Of a stretch of DNA of 64,000 bases, positions 23,541 to 35,459 are shown piece after piece. The translations under genes were made by a program, and so were the position numbers. This stretch comes from Kappaphycus alvarezii (Eukaryota; Rhodophyta; Florideophyceae; Gigartinales; Solieriaceae), in the NCBI GenBank assembly GCA_002205965.3, contig NADL03000604.1, forward strand, positions 1,240,001-1,304,000, written 5' to 3'. Positions within the stretch are counted from its first letter, which is position 1, and the number at the start of each line of letters is the position of its first letter. Below the pieces are notes generated by a model. The model worked only from the letters and a program-made list of their open reading frames with translations, had not been told where the DNA came from and ran no database searches.

Positions 23541-26033
23541 CCGAATACTATTTTGGACGAGGGTTGCCCCCGATCCGTCGGAGTAATTAAGTCAGCAGAA
23601 GCGCTGTCTTTAGCGATGGGTATCGAATTCAAGTTGGAGTCCTTAGATTGTGAGCCGTTCTACCATGGCTATGGACAAAACTGCAGCGATGCGGAGCTCA
23701 TATTCGTCATATGGAGACTACATCTTGAAGATTTGAAAGGGAATAAAATCGTTATTCCGTTCTATATCACGAAATGCGATGGTCCTCTTCTACTTGTAAA
23801 TTGTGTATTGAGCAAATCGGATGTGCGCAATTCGCATACACCTCGTGTTCTTACTATACTTCCAAGTGTAATAGAAGGACTGGATAGCAAAATCGTGCTT
23901 CCGATCAGGGTTACTGAAGGTACAGAAACTCGAACTCATCTTCATGTTGTTATGAGCAAAATATCCAAGTTCCAAGGCTACCTTGAGAAAGAGCGGGCTT
24001 TGCTTGGAATCAATGGAGACTCGGCAGACGAAGGTAGCGAAAAATCGCGGTTCATGGGGAAATCTGCGAAAGAGTTCGTCTCAAAACTTTACCTGTGCTC
24101 GCATTTGCCTCTAAATGACATGAAGGATCTCTGCAAACGGGGCGGAGTTCTTTCTCCACTCTTACAGCAAGCCCTCGATGCTGTTGTGGAAAATTGCTCT
24201 AGCTGCAAGACAACTGGACGTCCGCTCAATGTGCGCAAGATATCCTTGAAAAGGTCACTTCGAACATTTAAAAACGAGGACGTGCAAATCGATCTCATGT
24301 ACGTTGTTGAGTGACGAAGTACCCAATACTCCATATGAAAGACCTGGCTTCACGCTTCTGCAATGCGGTTGTTGTGTCGAACAGAGATATGGAAGAAGCT
24401 GCAAGAATCCTTGAAACTCACTGGATCGCAGTGAATGGAGCCCCTGAATCAATATCGTTTGATCAGGAATTCGACAATGATGAGTTTTACAAAACATTCC
24501 AAAAACGTGGCATCAAACCGAAGCCTCATCATTCGAGGAGACATAGCAAAATCGGTTCAGTAGAAAGTTCAAACTTCACTCTACGTCAGATGTCACTGCG
24601 TATTCTCAAGGATTCAATGCACGGACGAAACACACGTGGTACTTCGTTCACTGTTCAAGAAATCATCTCAAGAGACGTACTTGCAACAAATCTTCTTCGT
24701 GGAAATAATCATGTCAGTGCTTCTGAACTTGCAAGAGGATACACACCATCTATTCTTGGTCTGCCACATATGCCAGTGGACTCCGAGTTAATTGACGCAC
24801 ATTTTGAGCAAGTTGCACGCCGCACGCTCTCAAAGATGTTGGAATCTCGATCGCCTAACACTGTTCCGTCAAACATTTTGACGAGAGGAACTCCATTGTA
24901 CTTCTTTGAGAAGCAAATAAAACATGGTGTTTGGAATTTGGCTTACGTCCAAAACGCAAAAGAACATTTCGTCGAGCTCACACGGAGCAAATACGGAACC
25001 GGGAAACGGCTGAAAGTCGTATGCGAGGACATACGGCTATACCCCTCTTCATCACTTTTGCAATTGTTGGACGGTATAGAGGGTTCAGAAAAGGACAGAG
25101 CAATCAGATCCCGTTGGATGAAAAAGGTGCATCTGTTGCCGCTGCACCTATCCTGTCTGCTTCTATACCAAGACCAATACCAGAGATTGAACAATCTCGA
25201 ACCCAAACCGTCAATGAAGAAAATCGTTCCTCATTGTTCTCAAGTCGTATCAATGACATCCAGAAAAATCGGATAATCGTCCCGCAGTCGTCTTCGTTCC
25301 TTGTGACTAAGAACAATGCCAATCGGGCTACGTTCAAGGATGTCGAATTTGACATAACTGAGAATACTCCACCCAGTCGACCGGACAAAGATGTTAGAAC
25401 TAGCCCTCTCTTGGATAGTACGAACTTCCCGCAAGAGTTGAATTCACAGAAGCAAACCATACTTCTGAAAATTCGAAATGAAATTGTTTATGAGCCTATG
25501 ACAGAAAGAAAGACCGTTTCAATGGCGCCAAGGTGGCTTATTGACGAATCCATCCAGAAGGAAAAGTATAATTACCAGGATAAAAACGCGAACGAGGAAT
25601 TCAATATTAGAAGTCTACCCAGAGATGCAAATCTCATATCCTCGCATTGTTTCTTCCAAGTCGAAATTGATGGAGAATCAGACAAATTGAAATTGAAGTG
25701 TGCAGATTGGTTCACACGGTACCATGGATAAGGAGAAGAATTTCATCTGTAAGGACTCAGCAACGGCTCAGTTCCTGCAATACGGGCTCTTCTTTCTGCT
25801 GCAGCGATACTTCGGTTTTCCTTGGCGACAATAGACATCTCTGGCACTTTCCTCCAGTCCGGACCGTTGAATCGAAACGTATATGTCCGCTTGCCGAAAG
25901 GATGGACAAAGAACAGCTTCTTCGTGTGGAAGCTGCTAGTCCCCGCTTACCGTCTTGTGGAATCAGGCCGGCTGTGGCAACTCGCAGTTGAAGAATGGAT
26001 GTTCAGCAGTGGGCTTGAATTCGTTCCTGTAAT
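23541..26033 (+). pseudogene. Copia pol (first set): protease, integrase, partial RT
   Basis: The protease starts at ILDEGCPRSVG (23550), with the active-site triad reading D-E-G instead of D-[ST]-G. The integrase follows: a damaged HHCC finger ending VVENCSSC, then QIDLMYV (first Asp), SFDQEFDNDEF (second Asp) and GSVESSNF (Glu). After a C-terminal domain comes a partial RT with ALLSAAAILRFSLATIDISG and NVYVRLPKGW. Stops at 24312-24314 and 25729-25731 and several frame shifts break it. The RT stops before the YVDD motif, exactly where the inverted repeat begins. Confidence 0.7.
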
Positions 26034-26182
26034 GCGGCATTGCTTGAATATTGACTCCAGCTGCTTAGACCTTCAAGATACCTTACAGTTGGTACCTTCC
26101 AGATACCACCTACCTTCCAGGTACCACCTGGAAGGTACCACCTGTAAGGCCTAAGCAGCTGGCGTCTATATTCAAGCAATGC
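26034..26182. repeat. Imperfect inverted repeat at the junction of the two copia sets
   Basis: The left arm (26034-26100) begins GCATTGCTTGAATATTGAC and contains CCAGCTGCTTAGACCTT. The right arm (26120-26182) contains AAGGCCTAAGCAGCTGG and ends ATTCAAGCAATGC. The arms pair over about 60 bases with a few mismatches and one loop of about 12 bases in the left arm. The centre is made of GGTACC/CCTTCC/ACCACCT repeats that can pair again. Confidence 0.85.
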
Positions 26183-26281
26183 GGGAAGGCTTCGACTATA
26201 CTATCCTCGTTAAATGGTGCTTAAGCAGCGAGTTCCGCTAGTACTTTCCCGCAAAGTTGGTATCCGGGACGCAGTAACAAC

Positions 26282-28126
26282 ATGTGCCACCCTTCCGATG
26301 CTTCTCTGAAGAAACATCCATGCCATATGTGCTCCAAGTATGGGCACTGGAAGCAGATCCATGACTCTGATGGCTCTCTTAAAGAAGGAACCAACTTCTT
26401 CGAATTTGCAGAAAAATTTGCTGCTTCGGTTGATGGAAGCTCCCCTGGATATGTAAATGAGATTTTTCCATCTAAAAAGATTACTGTTTCTTTTAAAAAT
26501 TTTTTGCTGAAAAGCTTTAATTATGTAAGCTCAACATAGGACGATCATGACGCTGCACAGGCTACAGGGCCCCTAGTTGATGATGGTTCTCCTCATTCTG
26601 CTATTGGTCATGTCGAGCTTATGCTGCTTCGCAATCATCTTGGCCTCGACGAAACAGTTCAGACTGAACCTATTCCAGACTGCCTCAATGGTTATATACA
26701 TTCGCAGTGTGGGTCCTGTAAGCATTAAAGTGGCGCTCTTCCCATTATCGGCTCTGTTCTTCTAATTTCCCGTACGGACAGCGGCCTTGAGGTCACTATC
26801 AAGCATTTAGTTCGCGATGGCTCCAGCCAATAGGTGATTTTCAAAAACGTGACACTTTATTCTGATATTCTGCATTCCGAGCGAAATGATGTGAAGATTA
26901 TCGTTGACGGGAATCCGGAATATCTCTCACTTTTGGAAGGTAATTTCTTAGGCTGCTCTCCATCTCAGCCTTCGAGCTGCAACCGCGCTATGAATCTATG
27001 TTACATTGCCTGAATGGAAGTATACACAATGACAGGCCTTGGAACAAGGTCAATACAATAGTCGATAAGTTTCACCGTCATATCTGTGGACATGCTTCTT
27101 CACGGAAATCCACCTCTTCTTGAGCGGAACAATTTGTGGTCTGAGACTGTTGCTAATTATGTGAATCATCTGGTAGAGAAATTTATCGTGTAGAGCTACT
27201 GCTCCCCCACAGTCCAACCGGAAAGAGTCCAAATCCTCTTTGTCCCGCTTTTTTACTGACTTTTTCTGCATAGACCACCTCAATCTCAATGAAGTACAGC
27301 TCCTGCACTGCATGAACATGATGATTCGATTATCTGCTGCTGATGTTATAAGCTCTAAATCACTTGATGAGACATTATTTGGTTTTCAGGCCTTCTGGCT
27401 ACACCAGTCTTAGTTTCCAGATTATATCCAAGGAGGCAATGCTTTTGCCACTGGTAGCTTCAAGAAGTATATGAATTAAAGTTCCATCTCTTTCAGGGTT
27501 GTATCCTCCAATCGCCATAGCAAGAATTCTCTTGACATCAAGCATGCATTTTCAGAAGAATCTTTGTGAAACTGCAAGATGTTGAACGTGACACCCCTGA
27601 TACGCTACATGGCTGTCGTTCTGTAGCCATCTGCAATGATCTCTACGGCAATAATTTGATGTCATCATTCGAGTTAGCCAATGGTTTCACGAAACCTCTG
27701 ACTGACGCAAGTTTAAAGGCCATCCCAGACGATGTTATAGAAGCTCATGAGAAATTTCAATCGAAACGAAAGCTCGCACTTCTCCTCAAATCTAATTCTA
27801 ATAGAAAAGTTAAAGTTGATATTGAAGACATGATTGAAATCTTTTCCAAAACTGTAATGGACAAAACTGGAACCTGGTCTACACCTAGGATTGTCCTTGC
27901 TGTTGACTCAGAACCTTGTACTGTCCTAGTACTATCTAAAGATGGGAAGCGTTCCACTGTAGCGTTTGAAATTATTCTTCTCACTCTGCCTACTTATTTC
28001 CTTGCAAATGAAGTCCAGAATGAAATTGACGAGGTAGATGCTATAATCGACGATATCGCTGTTTCTCAGGAAATGGATGAGGGTAAGCCTGAACTTAATG
28101 CATGTAGGACGACCCATGCTGATTAA
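26282..28126 (+). pseudogene. Copia gag knuckle, protease and integrase (second set), broken
   Basis: It starts with a knuckle, CHMCSKYGHWKQIH (last Cys replaced), then a protease-like VDDGSPHSAIG (about 26577-26610). A badly decayed integrase core (26.9-27.55 kb) follows, then an intact 186-codon piece (27566-28126) that matches the integrase C-terminal region of this copia group: LANGFTKPLTDASLKAIPDD, KRKLALLLKS, DIEDMIEIF and WSTPRIVLAVD. Several stops and frame shifts are present. Confidence 0.6.
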
Positions 28127-28551
28127 GTCTTCAGTGAAGGAAGAAACCCTACCTCTACCCGCGCACACAATCCATAATCTGTAAGACATTGTGATTGTGT
28201 GCTCTCATACTGGCCTGATGACCAAACGCACTACGCAGGAACTTTGAAGCATTTGCACCGTGACGGATACGTTACTGTGAACTATAATGATGGATATTAT
28301 GAATTTCTAATTATTTGTGAGGAAAAATGGCATTTTGATAATACAATCATGTCTTCAAATACCTCCTAAACTATATCTGATCAGTCAAGTGTTCCATATA
28401 TCGTTGATGAGGAGCCTAATGACCTGAAGCTTATGTATGAGCATTTTAGAAGTAAAAGCTTTATGAGGGACCAAGCGTAAGGGTTTGAGCAGTATATTCT
28501 CAACAAATTCATATATTAACGAAGAGAATAGCTTTCGTAAAACTGTCGATA

Positions 28552-29844
28552 ATGTCACTCATTCGGATTTTCAGAGCAATTGCCAATATTGTGAACAGTC
28601 AAGTGCTGTACAAGGTTAAAAACAATAATGGCAGTTCCCTTAAGCTAAAAGCTCGTATAGCACCACATGGAAACGAAGATGACTGGAACGATTTTCTGAT
28701 ACCAGACAGAACCAAATGTCCACCGACTGGTCTAAGTATTTTGAAATCCATTGCCTAACTATTTGGGTGGAAACTGTTCAAGAGTGACGTTAAAACGGCT
28801 TTCCTATAGATAGGAAGTGCAGCTCTTGACGTTTATGCTAAGCCTCCAAGCGAGAGCAAAATGGGATCTACACATCTGTGGCTTCTGCTTACTGCCTCAT
28901 ATGGGCTTGTAAACGCAAATTCCAAGCGGCAGACGAAGTCTGATGCATTCTCTCTAAGTCTTGGTTTGGTATAGTGACAGCAAATACTACAGCTCTTCTA
29001 CAAGCATTCTAACGGAAAGTTTGTAATTTTCGCTCCAAATCGTGTGGATGACGTATTGACAGTTGGCGAAAACGGTCACGCAAATAGTTTCCTTGAAGAC
29101 TTCAACAAATCATTTAAGTTGGGTACTATATCAAGTGGCCCTGGTGCTGTAGGTTTTTAGGTATCAAAAAGACTCAAGCTGGAGATTCTATTATCCATTC
29201 TGACGCTGATGAAAAGCTCGGAGCTCTGATTGAACAAGCTCTGACACGCCAACGCCGCAAGCAGCCCGACGAACATCTAAACGAACTATAGTGATGGTTT
29301 TTAGCCTCTGCAAATAGCTCCCTTAGGTGGATCGGTAGTGCTGCCTCCTCCTTTTGTTCATTCTATGCGTCACATCTGCAACAGAAAGCTCCTAATCCAC
29401 TTGTGTACTCTTGTTTAGCAACGCAGTATCGTGCGCAAGTTACAGAAGCTTGGGACTTCATTCAGACACCCACTGCCCATTTATAATCAGTAATATGAGT
29501 TGTCTCTACTCACTCATGCTGACGCTTCCCGTTCGGATCCATATGGACAGCTTGCTGTTATTTTTGGGCTACTAGCAGGTGGCTTTGCTTATAACTTTAT
29601 CTTCCACTGCTTGTCGTGGGTTTCTCGTAAATCAAAGAGACCTGTCAATTCCGTGCCTGAAGCTGAGATTCTTGCTTCTTCTGAAGCCATTGATGAAGCT
29701 AAAGGTATTGCTCATGTATTATCCGAGATTATGATACTAGGCGTTAAGGTTCATCTATTTTTTGACGGCAAAGATCTTTTAAGTCCTCATAAACGCAGCG
29801 CAATTCTATATAAAGGTCTATTAGAGTTGATGTCGCATGAATGA
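28552..29844 (+). pseudogene. Copia reverse transcriptase and RNase H (second set), broken
   Basis: RT pieces: LKARIAPHGNEDDWNDF, LFGWKLFKSDVKTAFL, ASYGLVNANSKRQ, and a YVDD-like NRVDDVLTVGEN near 29040-29070. The RNase H piece at 29500-29844 has THADASRSDPYGQ (first Asp), SVPEAEILASSEAIDEA (Glu) and HLFFDGKDLL (Asp). Stops occur at 28756, 28807, 28971 and others. The sequence differs from the RT of the first set, so the two sets are separate lineages and not a tandem duplication. Confidence 0.7.
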
Positions 29845-30382
29845 GATATGGTATTCAATCTGAAAACGTTGAATGTATCATCTGGATACCTGGCAGGTTG
29901 AATCATGCCGGTGTGCTCACAAAGAAAGGTTAACCGTTGACGGAAGCTCTGCACTTATCCTTCTTTACCGGTAGACTCAACATCTCCTTTGAATATGTCG
30001 CCGAAGCCAGGTCTACTCAGATATACCTTGGTTAGAAAAGAGAAGTAGTATTGATACTACGCTTTTTGAAATTTATCCTCCCTGTTTCGTGTCTATTTTC
30101 TAATATGTTACCTGTTCCTGGACGACATTTTATCTGCCTCTACTTTACTTGGCGCACTTTAATGATTTCATTTCTGGCTCTGGTGCAGTTTGACTCACGA
30201 CCACTTCACTCACTCTAGACACTTCATTCCAGTAAAAATATGAAACTCTCCCTCGCATTCTTTATAAATAAAACCAGGTGCTTTGTTGATTGCTCTTATG
30301 CCTTTCGCTTGAAACATCTCCGTGTATTAGAACATCACTTTCTGTGCATTTATTCAAAATAATATTAGTTTCATGGTTTTTG

Positions 30383-30785
30383 TGTTGTACAGTGCATATT
30401 GCACAAACGGTAGTGTCCAATAGGAGGCCATGACTGCAGTTACTTGGCAACTGCGATGCCTTTTGCCGTATTTGACAGGTGGCAGTACTAGTGTATAGTG
30501 CTACCGGTAATAAAGTACTTATTGAGCTGTGTCTACTCCTATACTGCCATGCGAACGGCTATATAAGGTAGAGCTCTCCGCCCAATCGGGGTGATAGGAG
30601 GGACAAGAGAGGTAGAGAAAAAACGGTCAATCGGACTGTCTGCCTAGCTGTGCGCCAATTATCTAAGGCAATCACCCTAATAGAACACGCAAAATACGGG
30701 ACTGCAACGGCATCCCGGGGGCCTTTGTACCCGTTCCTTGTACCTTCCTTTTTCACTCCCCCTCGCTAATACAGCACATACTACA
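30383..30785 (+). repeat. Right LTR of the compound copia element
   Basis: It begins TGTTGTACAGTGCATATTGC and ends CACATACTACA. Clear but quite diverged similarity to the left LTR runs along its full length, including GCGAACGGCTATATAAGG. The divergence suggests it comes from a different insertion than the left LTR. Confidence 0.8.
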
Positions 30786-31070
30786 GTTTAATTTCCTTAT
30801 AGGCCTCCAAAAACCTCTCACATTTCTTCGTGGCTCACCACGTGCAATTTCATAAATTCTGCAAATTGAATTAAAAGCTGCGACATGTTCAATATTTTTT
30901 GTCCCAGCGCGAATCACACGGCGTGGTCTGTAAAATTCCCCATGAAGAAATCCTGAATTTAGAAGGCAATATTGTCTAATGTCTCCATTTTGTCTCCAAC
31001 CGTTTGCACTACACTTCTCTGTGACCCACATCACGATATCCCTCTGGGAACAGCTGACCATATTTTTCAT
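30753..31070 (-). CDS. Short open frame of unknown function next to the LTR
   Basis: This is a 105-codon frame on the minus strand, starting MKNMVSCSQRDIVMWV. The composition looks protein-like (VRGFWRPIRKLN near the end, GFLHGEFYRPRRVIRAG in the middle), but I do not recognise a family. The last 11 codons run into the right LTR of the compound copia element. If it was a gene, the LTR insertion cut it, and what is left is an N-terminal or middle piece. It could be chance. Confidence 0.25.
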   Translation of the reverse strand: MKNMVSCSQRDIVMWVTEKCSANGWRQNGDIRQYCLLNSGFLHGEFYRPRRVIRAGTKNIEHVAAFNSICRIYEIARGEPRRNVRGFWRPIRKLNCSMCCISEGE

Positions 31071-31132
31071 GGATTAAAATCACTCCAATTTTCCCCCTTT
31101 TGTGGTCACCACGCCTTGCAACACCTCAAAAA

Positions 31133-31262
31133 TGAATCACGCAGTGACAGCCATTCGTTGGCTCAGCGCATAGTGTCCACCTGTTTGAATTCCACCAGCA
31201 TAATGAAGGCCGTCCGGCGGTGTGCACTTCCCGACTCGTCTCGAGTCAAGCCGCGATCCTCA
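31133..31262 (+). repeat. Left LTR of the 5.2-kb copia element
   Basis: It begins TGAATCACGCAGTGACAGCC and ends CGCGATCCTCA. It is unusually short for an LTR and nearly matches the right copy, including CCGACTCGTCTCGAGTCAAG. Confidence 0.88.
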
Positions 31263-31290
31263 CATGGTAGCATCGCTCTGTGAGCCCTCC

Positions 31291-31303
31291 AACCCCCCCC
31301 CCC
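31291..31303 (+). repeat. Poly-C run
   Basis: A run of 12-13 C bases lies in the leader of the copia element, in an otherwise pyrimidine-rich stretch up to 31400. Such a run is prone to length error in sequencing. Confidence 0.8.
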
Positions 31304-32044
31304 CGACCACGCACCTCGTGATCATCGTCTCCTTGCGCCAAGCCGCGCCCTGCGCGCCCCTCACCCCCTCCCCTCTGGCTTCGTGTCTCTCCTCGCCTTG
31401 CTTCGCACCGCACGCTGACACTAGCCGCGCGATGACCTTCCAAACTGGTCTACACTGTGGAACTCGAAAAGAGCAGGGCCTACCTCAGGTATTCTCCTAG
31501 TTCTAAAAGGGGTCCACAATTCACTATACAAGTGGACTCCGCAGTATACAAGTGCACTTGGCAACTTTACTTGGCTATCTACTTTTGTTTTCCCTTCGAG
31601 TGCCCTTCATCAAGCGTGTTGGTCATTCTACTAAGGGGTGAAAAGTGAGCAATTGGTCTTCTTCTCTGCAATCGTCAACGCAGTTCGAGACGAAAGTCCC
31701 GCTACACCTAAAGTAAGTTTGCTTCGTGTGTTGTGGTGTGTCGGTGGGAAGCTTGCATCGGCACATCTAAACGGGCCCCTTAATTGGGAACTGCTCCAGG
31801 CTCAAGGCGTGATCTGCTATAGGGGAAAGACATTGAAAAAAAGGGCTGGCCCAGCCACCTAGTTTGTAATACCCGAACGCACCTAACAGCCAGCGAACCA
31901 TTTAGGCCTGTAGTATTTGCTAATGAAGAACCAAGAAGTTAAAGGTAAAGAAGAAGAAGGACCCCTTGACCAGTAGGGTACTGGCGAAGAACTGTATCAC
32001 TTACCGCACTCCTCTCGATCTGGCGCATCTATGTTCGGGACCAC

Positions 32045-32623
32045 ATGTGTTACTTGCAATCACTTTTCGTCCTTACCGAACCTCGCCCTGAAGATGGGAC
32101 CGTGCAAGCCCGGAGACGTCGGGACGACGCCGACCTTAGGGCACGATCTGCCATCGTGCAAAACATTGGCACACAACCCATTGTCACTGTGTCGGATCTT
32201 CTTGAACGTGAGTCTTGCTCCGCACTTGAGGTGTGGAAAAAGCTCGAGACCACGTACAAGAAGGACAACATTCAGTCCAAAATGAATTTGAGACATGAGT
32301 TGACCACTTTCTTGTTCAAGGATGGCGAGGATATCCAAAAGCATCTCTTGGAAATGGAAACTACGTTCCTTGAGTTGGCTAGACTTGGCGATCCTCTTAC
32401 CGACCGCGAACGCACAGCAACCCTACTTCGCAAACTACCGGATTTCCTTCTGGCAATCACCTTAATGGCCGACGCAAACAACATGCAATACGATCAAGTT
32501 GTCTCGTTACTCCGTTCGGAAATGGACCGCCGAACTCATCGGCAGGGGCTTCACAACCAAAGCATATCGATGCGAAAAAGAATCCAACGCACCCTTACCC
32601 TGCCGCACAAAAGTCCAGCGTAA
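32045..32623 (+). pseudogene. Copia gag of the 5.2-kb element
   Basis: This open frame of 192 codons holds the UBN2-type gag core: ALEVWKKLETTYKKDNIQSK, FKDGEDIQKHLLEMETTFLE and ERTATLLRKLP. The upstream part of gag (from about 31900) is in another frame, and the Asn/Arg-rich tail (32657-32900) has lost a clear CCHC knuckle. The part shown is the best preserved piece of the element together with RNase H. Confidence 0.75.
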
Positions 32624-32899
32624 ACCGCAAACAGCGCTCACGAACAAGTAAAAAGGGTGTCGAGAGCTGTAACTGCGGACGAATTGGTCACATTAGTTCC
32701 CAAAATTTGGTCTCGCAAGAACAACAACAAGGACAGCAAGATATCCAACCGAAATGGTAACCGTTCCAGAGGAAAAGGTCTCCATCGAAACAATTCCTCA
32801 AGTAATAACTGGGACACACGCAGCGGTTCCTATAACGGTGGTCAACGTCACAACTAGTGGAACAACAACAACCGCTACAATGAAGACCCTGACGACAGT

Positions 32900-34125
32900 A
32901 CACCGCGGGGCTTCCTGTCAATAGCCCGTGCCAAACTCTCACACGAGGAGAACAAACACACCTGGTTGGACTCCAGTGCAACTCACGTCTTTATCAGACA
33001 GATACGCCTCTTTTGGGATTACCAACCGATCGCAAGTCAAACGTTTCGAACTTGTGACCAGAGATCAGAAATCATCGGCCAAGGTACAATTAAGCTGCCA
33101 ATCGGAAATGTAATAGTCCTTCCGGCCAAACGCACACCTTCCTTTGACTCTAACCTCATATACCTACCGGTTTTAACGAGATACGCGCAAGTAGATTTTT
33201 CTAGTTCAGATGGCGCATGTTTTGTAACCAGAGACCCGATTACTCGGCAAGAGCTTCATAGGTCTACATCAAGGGACGGACTATACTCACTGCCTACCCC
33301 AATACCACCTCCACGCGCGCAAGCAGCCTTAGCTGCCCCAGGCAACACTGCCAAGGACTGGCATGAAAAACTTGGACACCCCGGTAAGGAGAGACTATTG
33401 TCGAGTGTGGAGCAATGCGACGGCATACCTAAACTGTCTACCCCAGAGATAGAAAATATCTATTTTACACCATTCATTGACGCTGGAACCAAGCGTGCTC
33501 CACTTCAAAATCGATGTCAATCGCTTCAAGACCTTTGGAACTCACGCATACGGACCTTACAGGGCCTATAAACCCTCCATCCTACAAGAATCCAAATATT
33601 TTCAGGTCCTACTAGACGACAACACAAGGGCTTGCTCACTCTATTTCTTGAGCTCCAAGCCACAATTCTTCGATTCCATCAGGTAGTACAAGGCTCGCGC
33701 GGAAAACGAAGCTCCGACTAACCGCATCTACCGCGTTCGCCTTGACGGGGCGGGTGAGAACCGATCGGACGAATTCGTCCATTGGTCAATAGATAACGTA
33801 ATGGTGTTAGAGTACACTCTACCGTACGCGCATCAATCAAACGGCGCTGCCGAGATGATCATCTAAGACTTATGGAAGACGGCACGTACATTCTTGTATG
33901 TTTCTCAACTCCCTTTCACGCTATGGGAAGAAGCAATCTCGTACGTCAATTATATAAGGAACCGTCTCCCAAAATCGCGCATAGGAATCAAGGTTCCCTT
34001 TACTCTTTGGTTCGGACGAAGACCGGACTTCACGAATATCCTAAAGTTCGGACAGAAAGGACATGCGTTCATATACCGATCGGAAATCGTAGCGAACAAG
34101 AAGTTCCTTCCCCACGCAGTTCTGG
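32900..34125 (+). pseudogene. Copia protease and integrase region, heavily broken
   Basis: A protease-like WLDSSATHVFI (about 32960-32992, D-S-S where D-S-G is usual) is followed by the integrase finger start DWHEKLGHPGKERLLSSVEQ (33357-33416). Later pieces in other frames include ELTHTDLTGPINPP (first Asp) and LPYAHQSNGAAEMII (Glu region, 33821-33865). Then comes the copia segment with AISYVNYIRNRLPKSRIG. There are at least four frame changes. Confidence 0.65.
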
Positions 34126-34137
34126 GTAACTTTTGGA

Positions 34138-35400
34138 ATGCAGAGCCAGCACACGCTACTAAGGATATATGTCCCTTCCATGTCAAAGGTAATCAAATGC
34201 CGACAACATGACTTCAAGGTAGCAAAGGAATCACTCCCGTCTATCAATGAGCTTATCGATTTCTCTTCTCTCCATCGGAGCGAAGCCGAAAAGGAGATGG
34301 AAGAGGACGACGAAGAACACTTGGACACCTCCTTGGCACATTGCATGGTTGCTCAATTACGCCTCAAGGATATCGGGGACAATGGCAGTGTCTTCAAGAC
34401 CTTTGCTGAGGCTAGAGCTTTGCCCAGATGTGCTGAAGCAATCGACAGGGAGTATAACGCGTTGTCAAATAGAGTAACCTGGGTACTCGTGAATAGGAAG
34501 CCCGGAATCAATCCCCTTCCATTTCTATGGACTTTCATCGCAAAGAATCTGAACACCAATCCTCAAAACATTTTACCCGAGGCGCGCTGCGTAATCCGTG
34601 GCGATATGCAGTGACCATATATGGACTTCGATCCGGAAAACCTTTACGCTCCTGTGGCACGACTGGAGACAATTAGGTTGGCTATTGCGAAGGCCGCCGC
34701 CCAAGGCCTACTGATGGAAACCATGGATATCATTAGCGCGTATCTGTAGGGTGACCTTGAAGAATCCCTGATTATGGAACAACCGCAGAACGCATCGGGC
34801 TCCTCCTATATCCGTGGACATGTATGCCTGTTAAAGAAGTCTATTCACAGCGCTCGACAGGCTATACAGGTATGGGGCTCCCTCCTACACGAAGAACTCC
34901 TTGGACATGGCTCCAAGCAATCCAGCACCGATAGCCGCTTGTACATATACAAGTCGACGAGTGGAACATTGGCACTTGTTGTAGTGGTAGACGACATACT
35001 GATGTTGTCCAACTCTGCTTCCTTCTTGCATGACTTCAAAGAAGAAATGAGGAGATTGTTTCAAGTGAAACTACTTAGTGAAGCAAAGTCCTTCATAGGA
35101 CTGGATATTGAACGCAGTGGGAATGGCATTAAGTTCCATCAATCCAGGTACATTGAAAATGTACTGAAGGAATACGGACTTACCAACTCCAATACTGCAA
35201 GGGCGCCATTTCCCTCTACATGTGACTTGAGTAGTCGTCGCGAAGAAAAGAAGAGTTTATCACCTGCGCTCCACGATCGTTACCGTAGAATGGCAGGTAA
35301 TTTGATGTATCTGGCTGTCTCTTCCGGACCAGACATCACGACCAGACATCACGTTCGCAGCTTCGATGCTGACGAGACAGGTTCACGACCCGTGCATTAG
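34138..35400 (+). pseudogene. Copia reverse transcriptase, broken by two stops and a frame change
   Basis: RT landmarks in order: TWVLVNRKPG, ARCVIRGDMQ, stop, DPENLYAPVARLETIRLAIA, QGLLMETMDIISAYL, stop, GDLEESLIMEQPQ, SRLYIYKS, LALVVVVDDILMLSNS (the catalytic VDD), then KSFIGLDIERSGNG and RYRRMAGNLMYLAV. RT copies the element RNA into DNA. The catalytic Asp pair is intact; stops at about 34612 and 34747 and the loss of frame near 35340 are not. Confidence 0.85.
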
Positions 35401-35459
35401 GCATGTGAGTTGCGAAAAGATTATTACGGTACCTGAAGTGTACGAGTGGTCTTTGTTTT

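Larger units (their letters stand above)
21731..30785 (+). mobile_element. Compound Ty1/copia retrotransposon with two gag-pol sets
   Basis: Two related direct repeats with TG...CA ends (21731-22166 and 30383-30785) bound about 9 kb. Between them lie, in order, gag, protease, integrase and RT of one copia-type element (22.3-26.05 kb), an inverted repeat (26.03-26.18 kb), then zinc knuckle, protease, integrase, RT and RNase H of a second, diverged element (26.3-29.9 kb). All are full of stops and frame changes. The flanks (TATGTA before, GTTTAA after) are not a target duplication. A chimera of two insertions joined by recombination or deletion explains two coding sets with only two outer LTRs. 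Confidence 0.75.
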
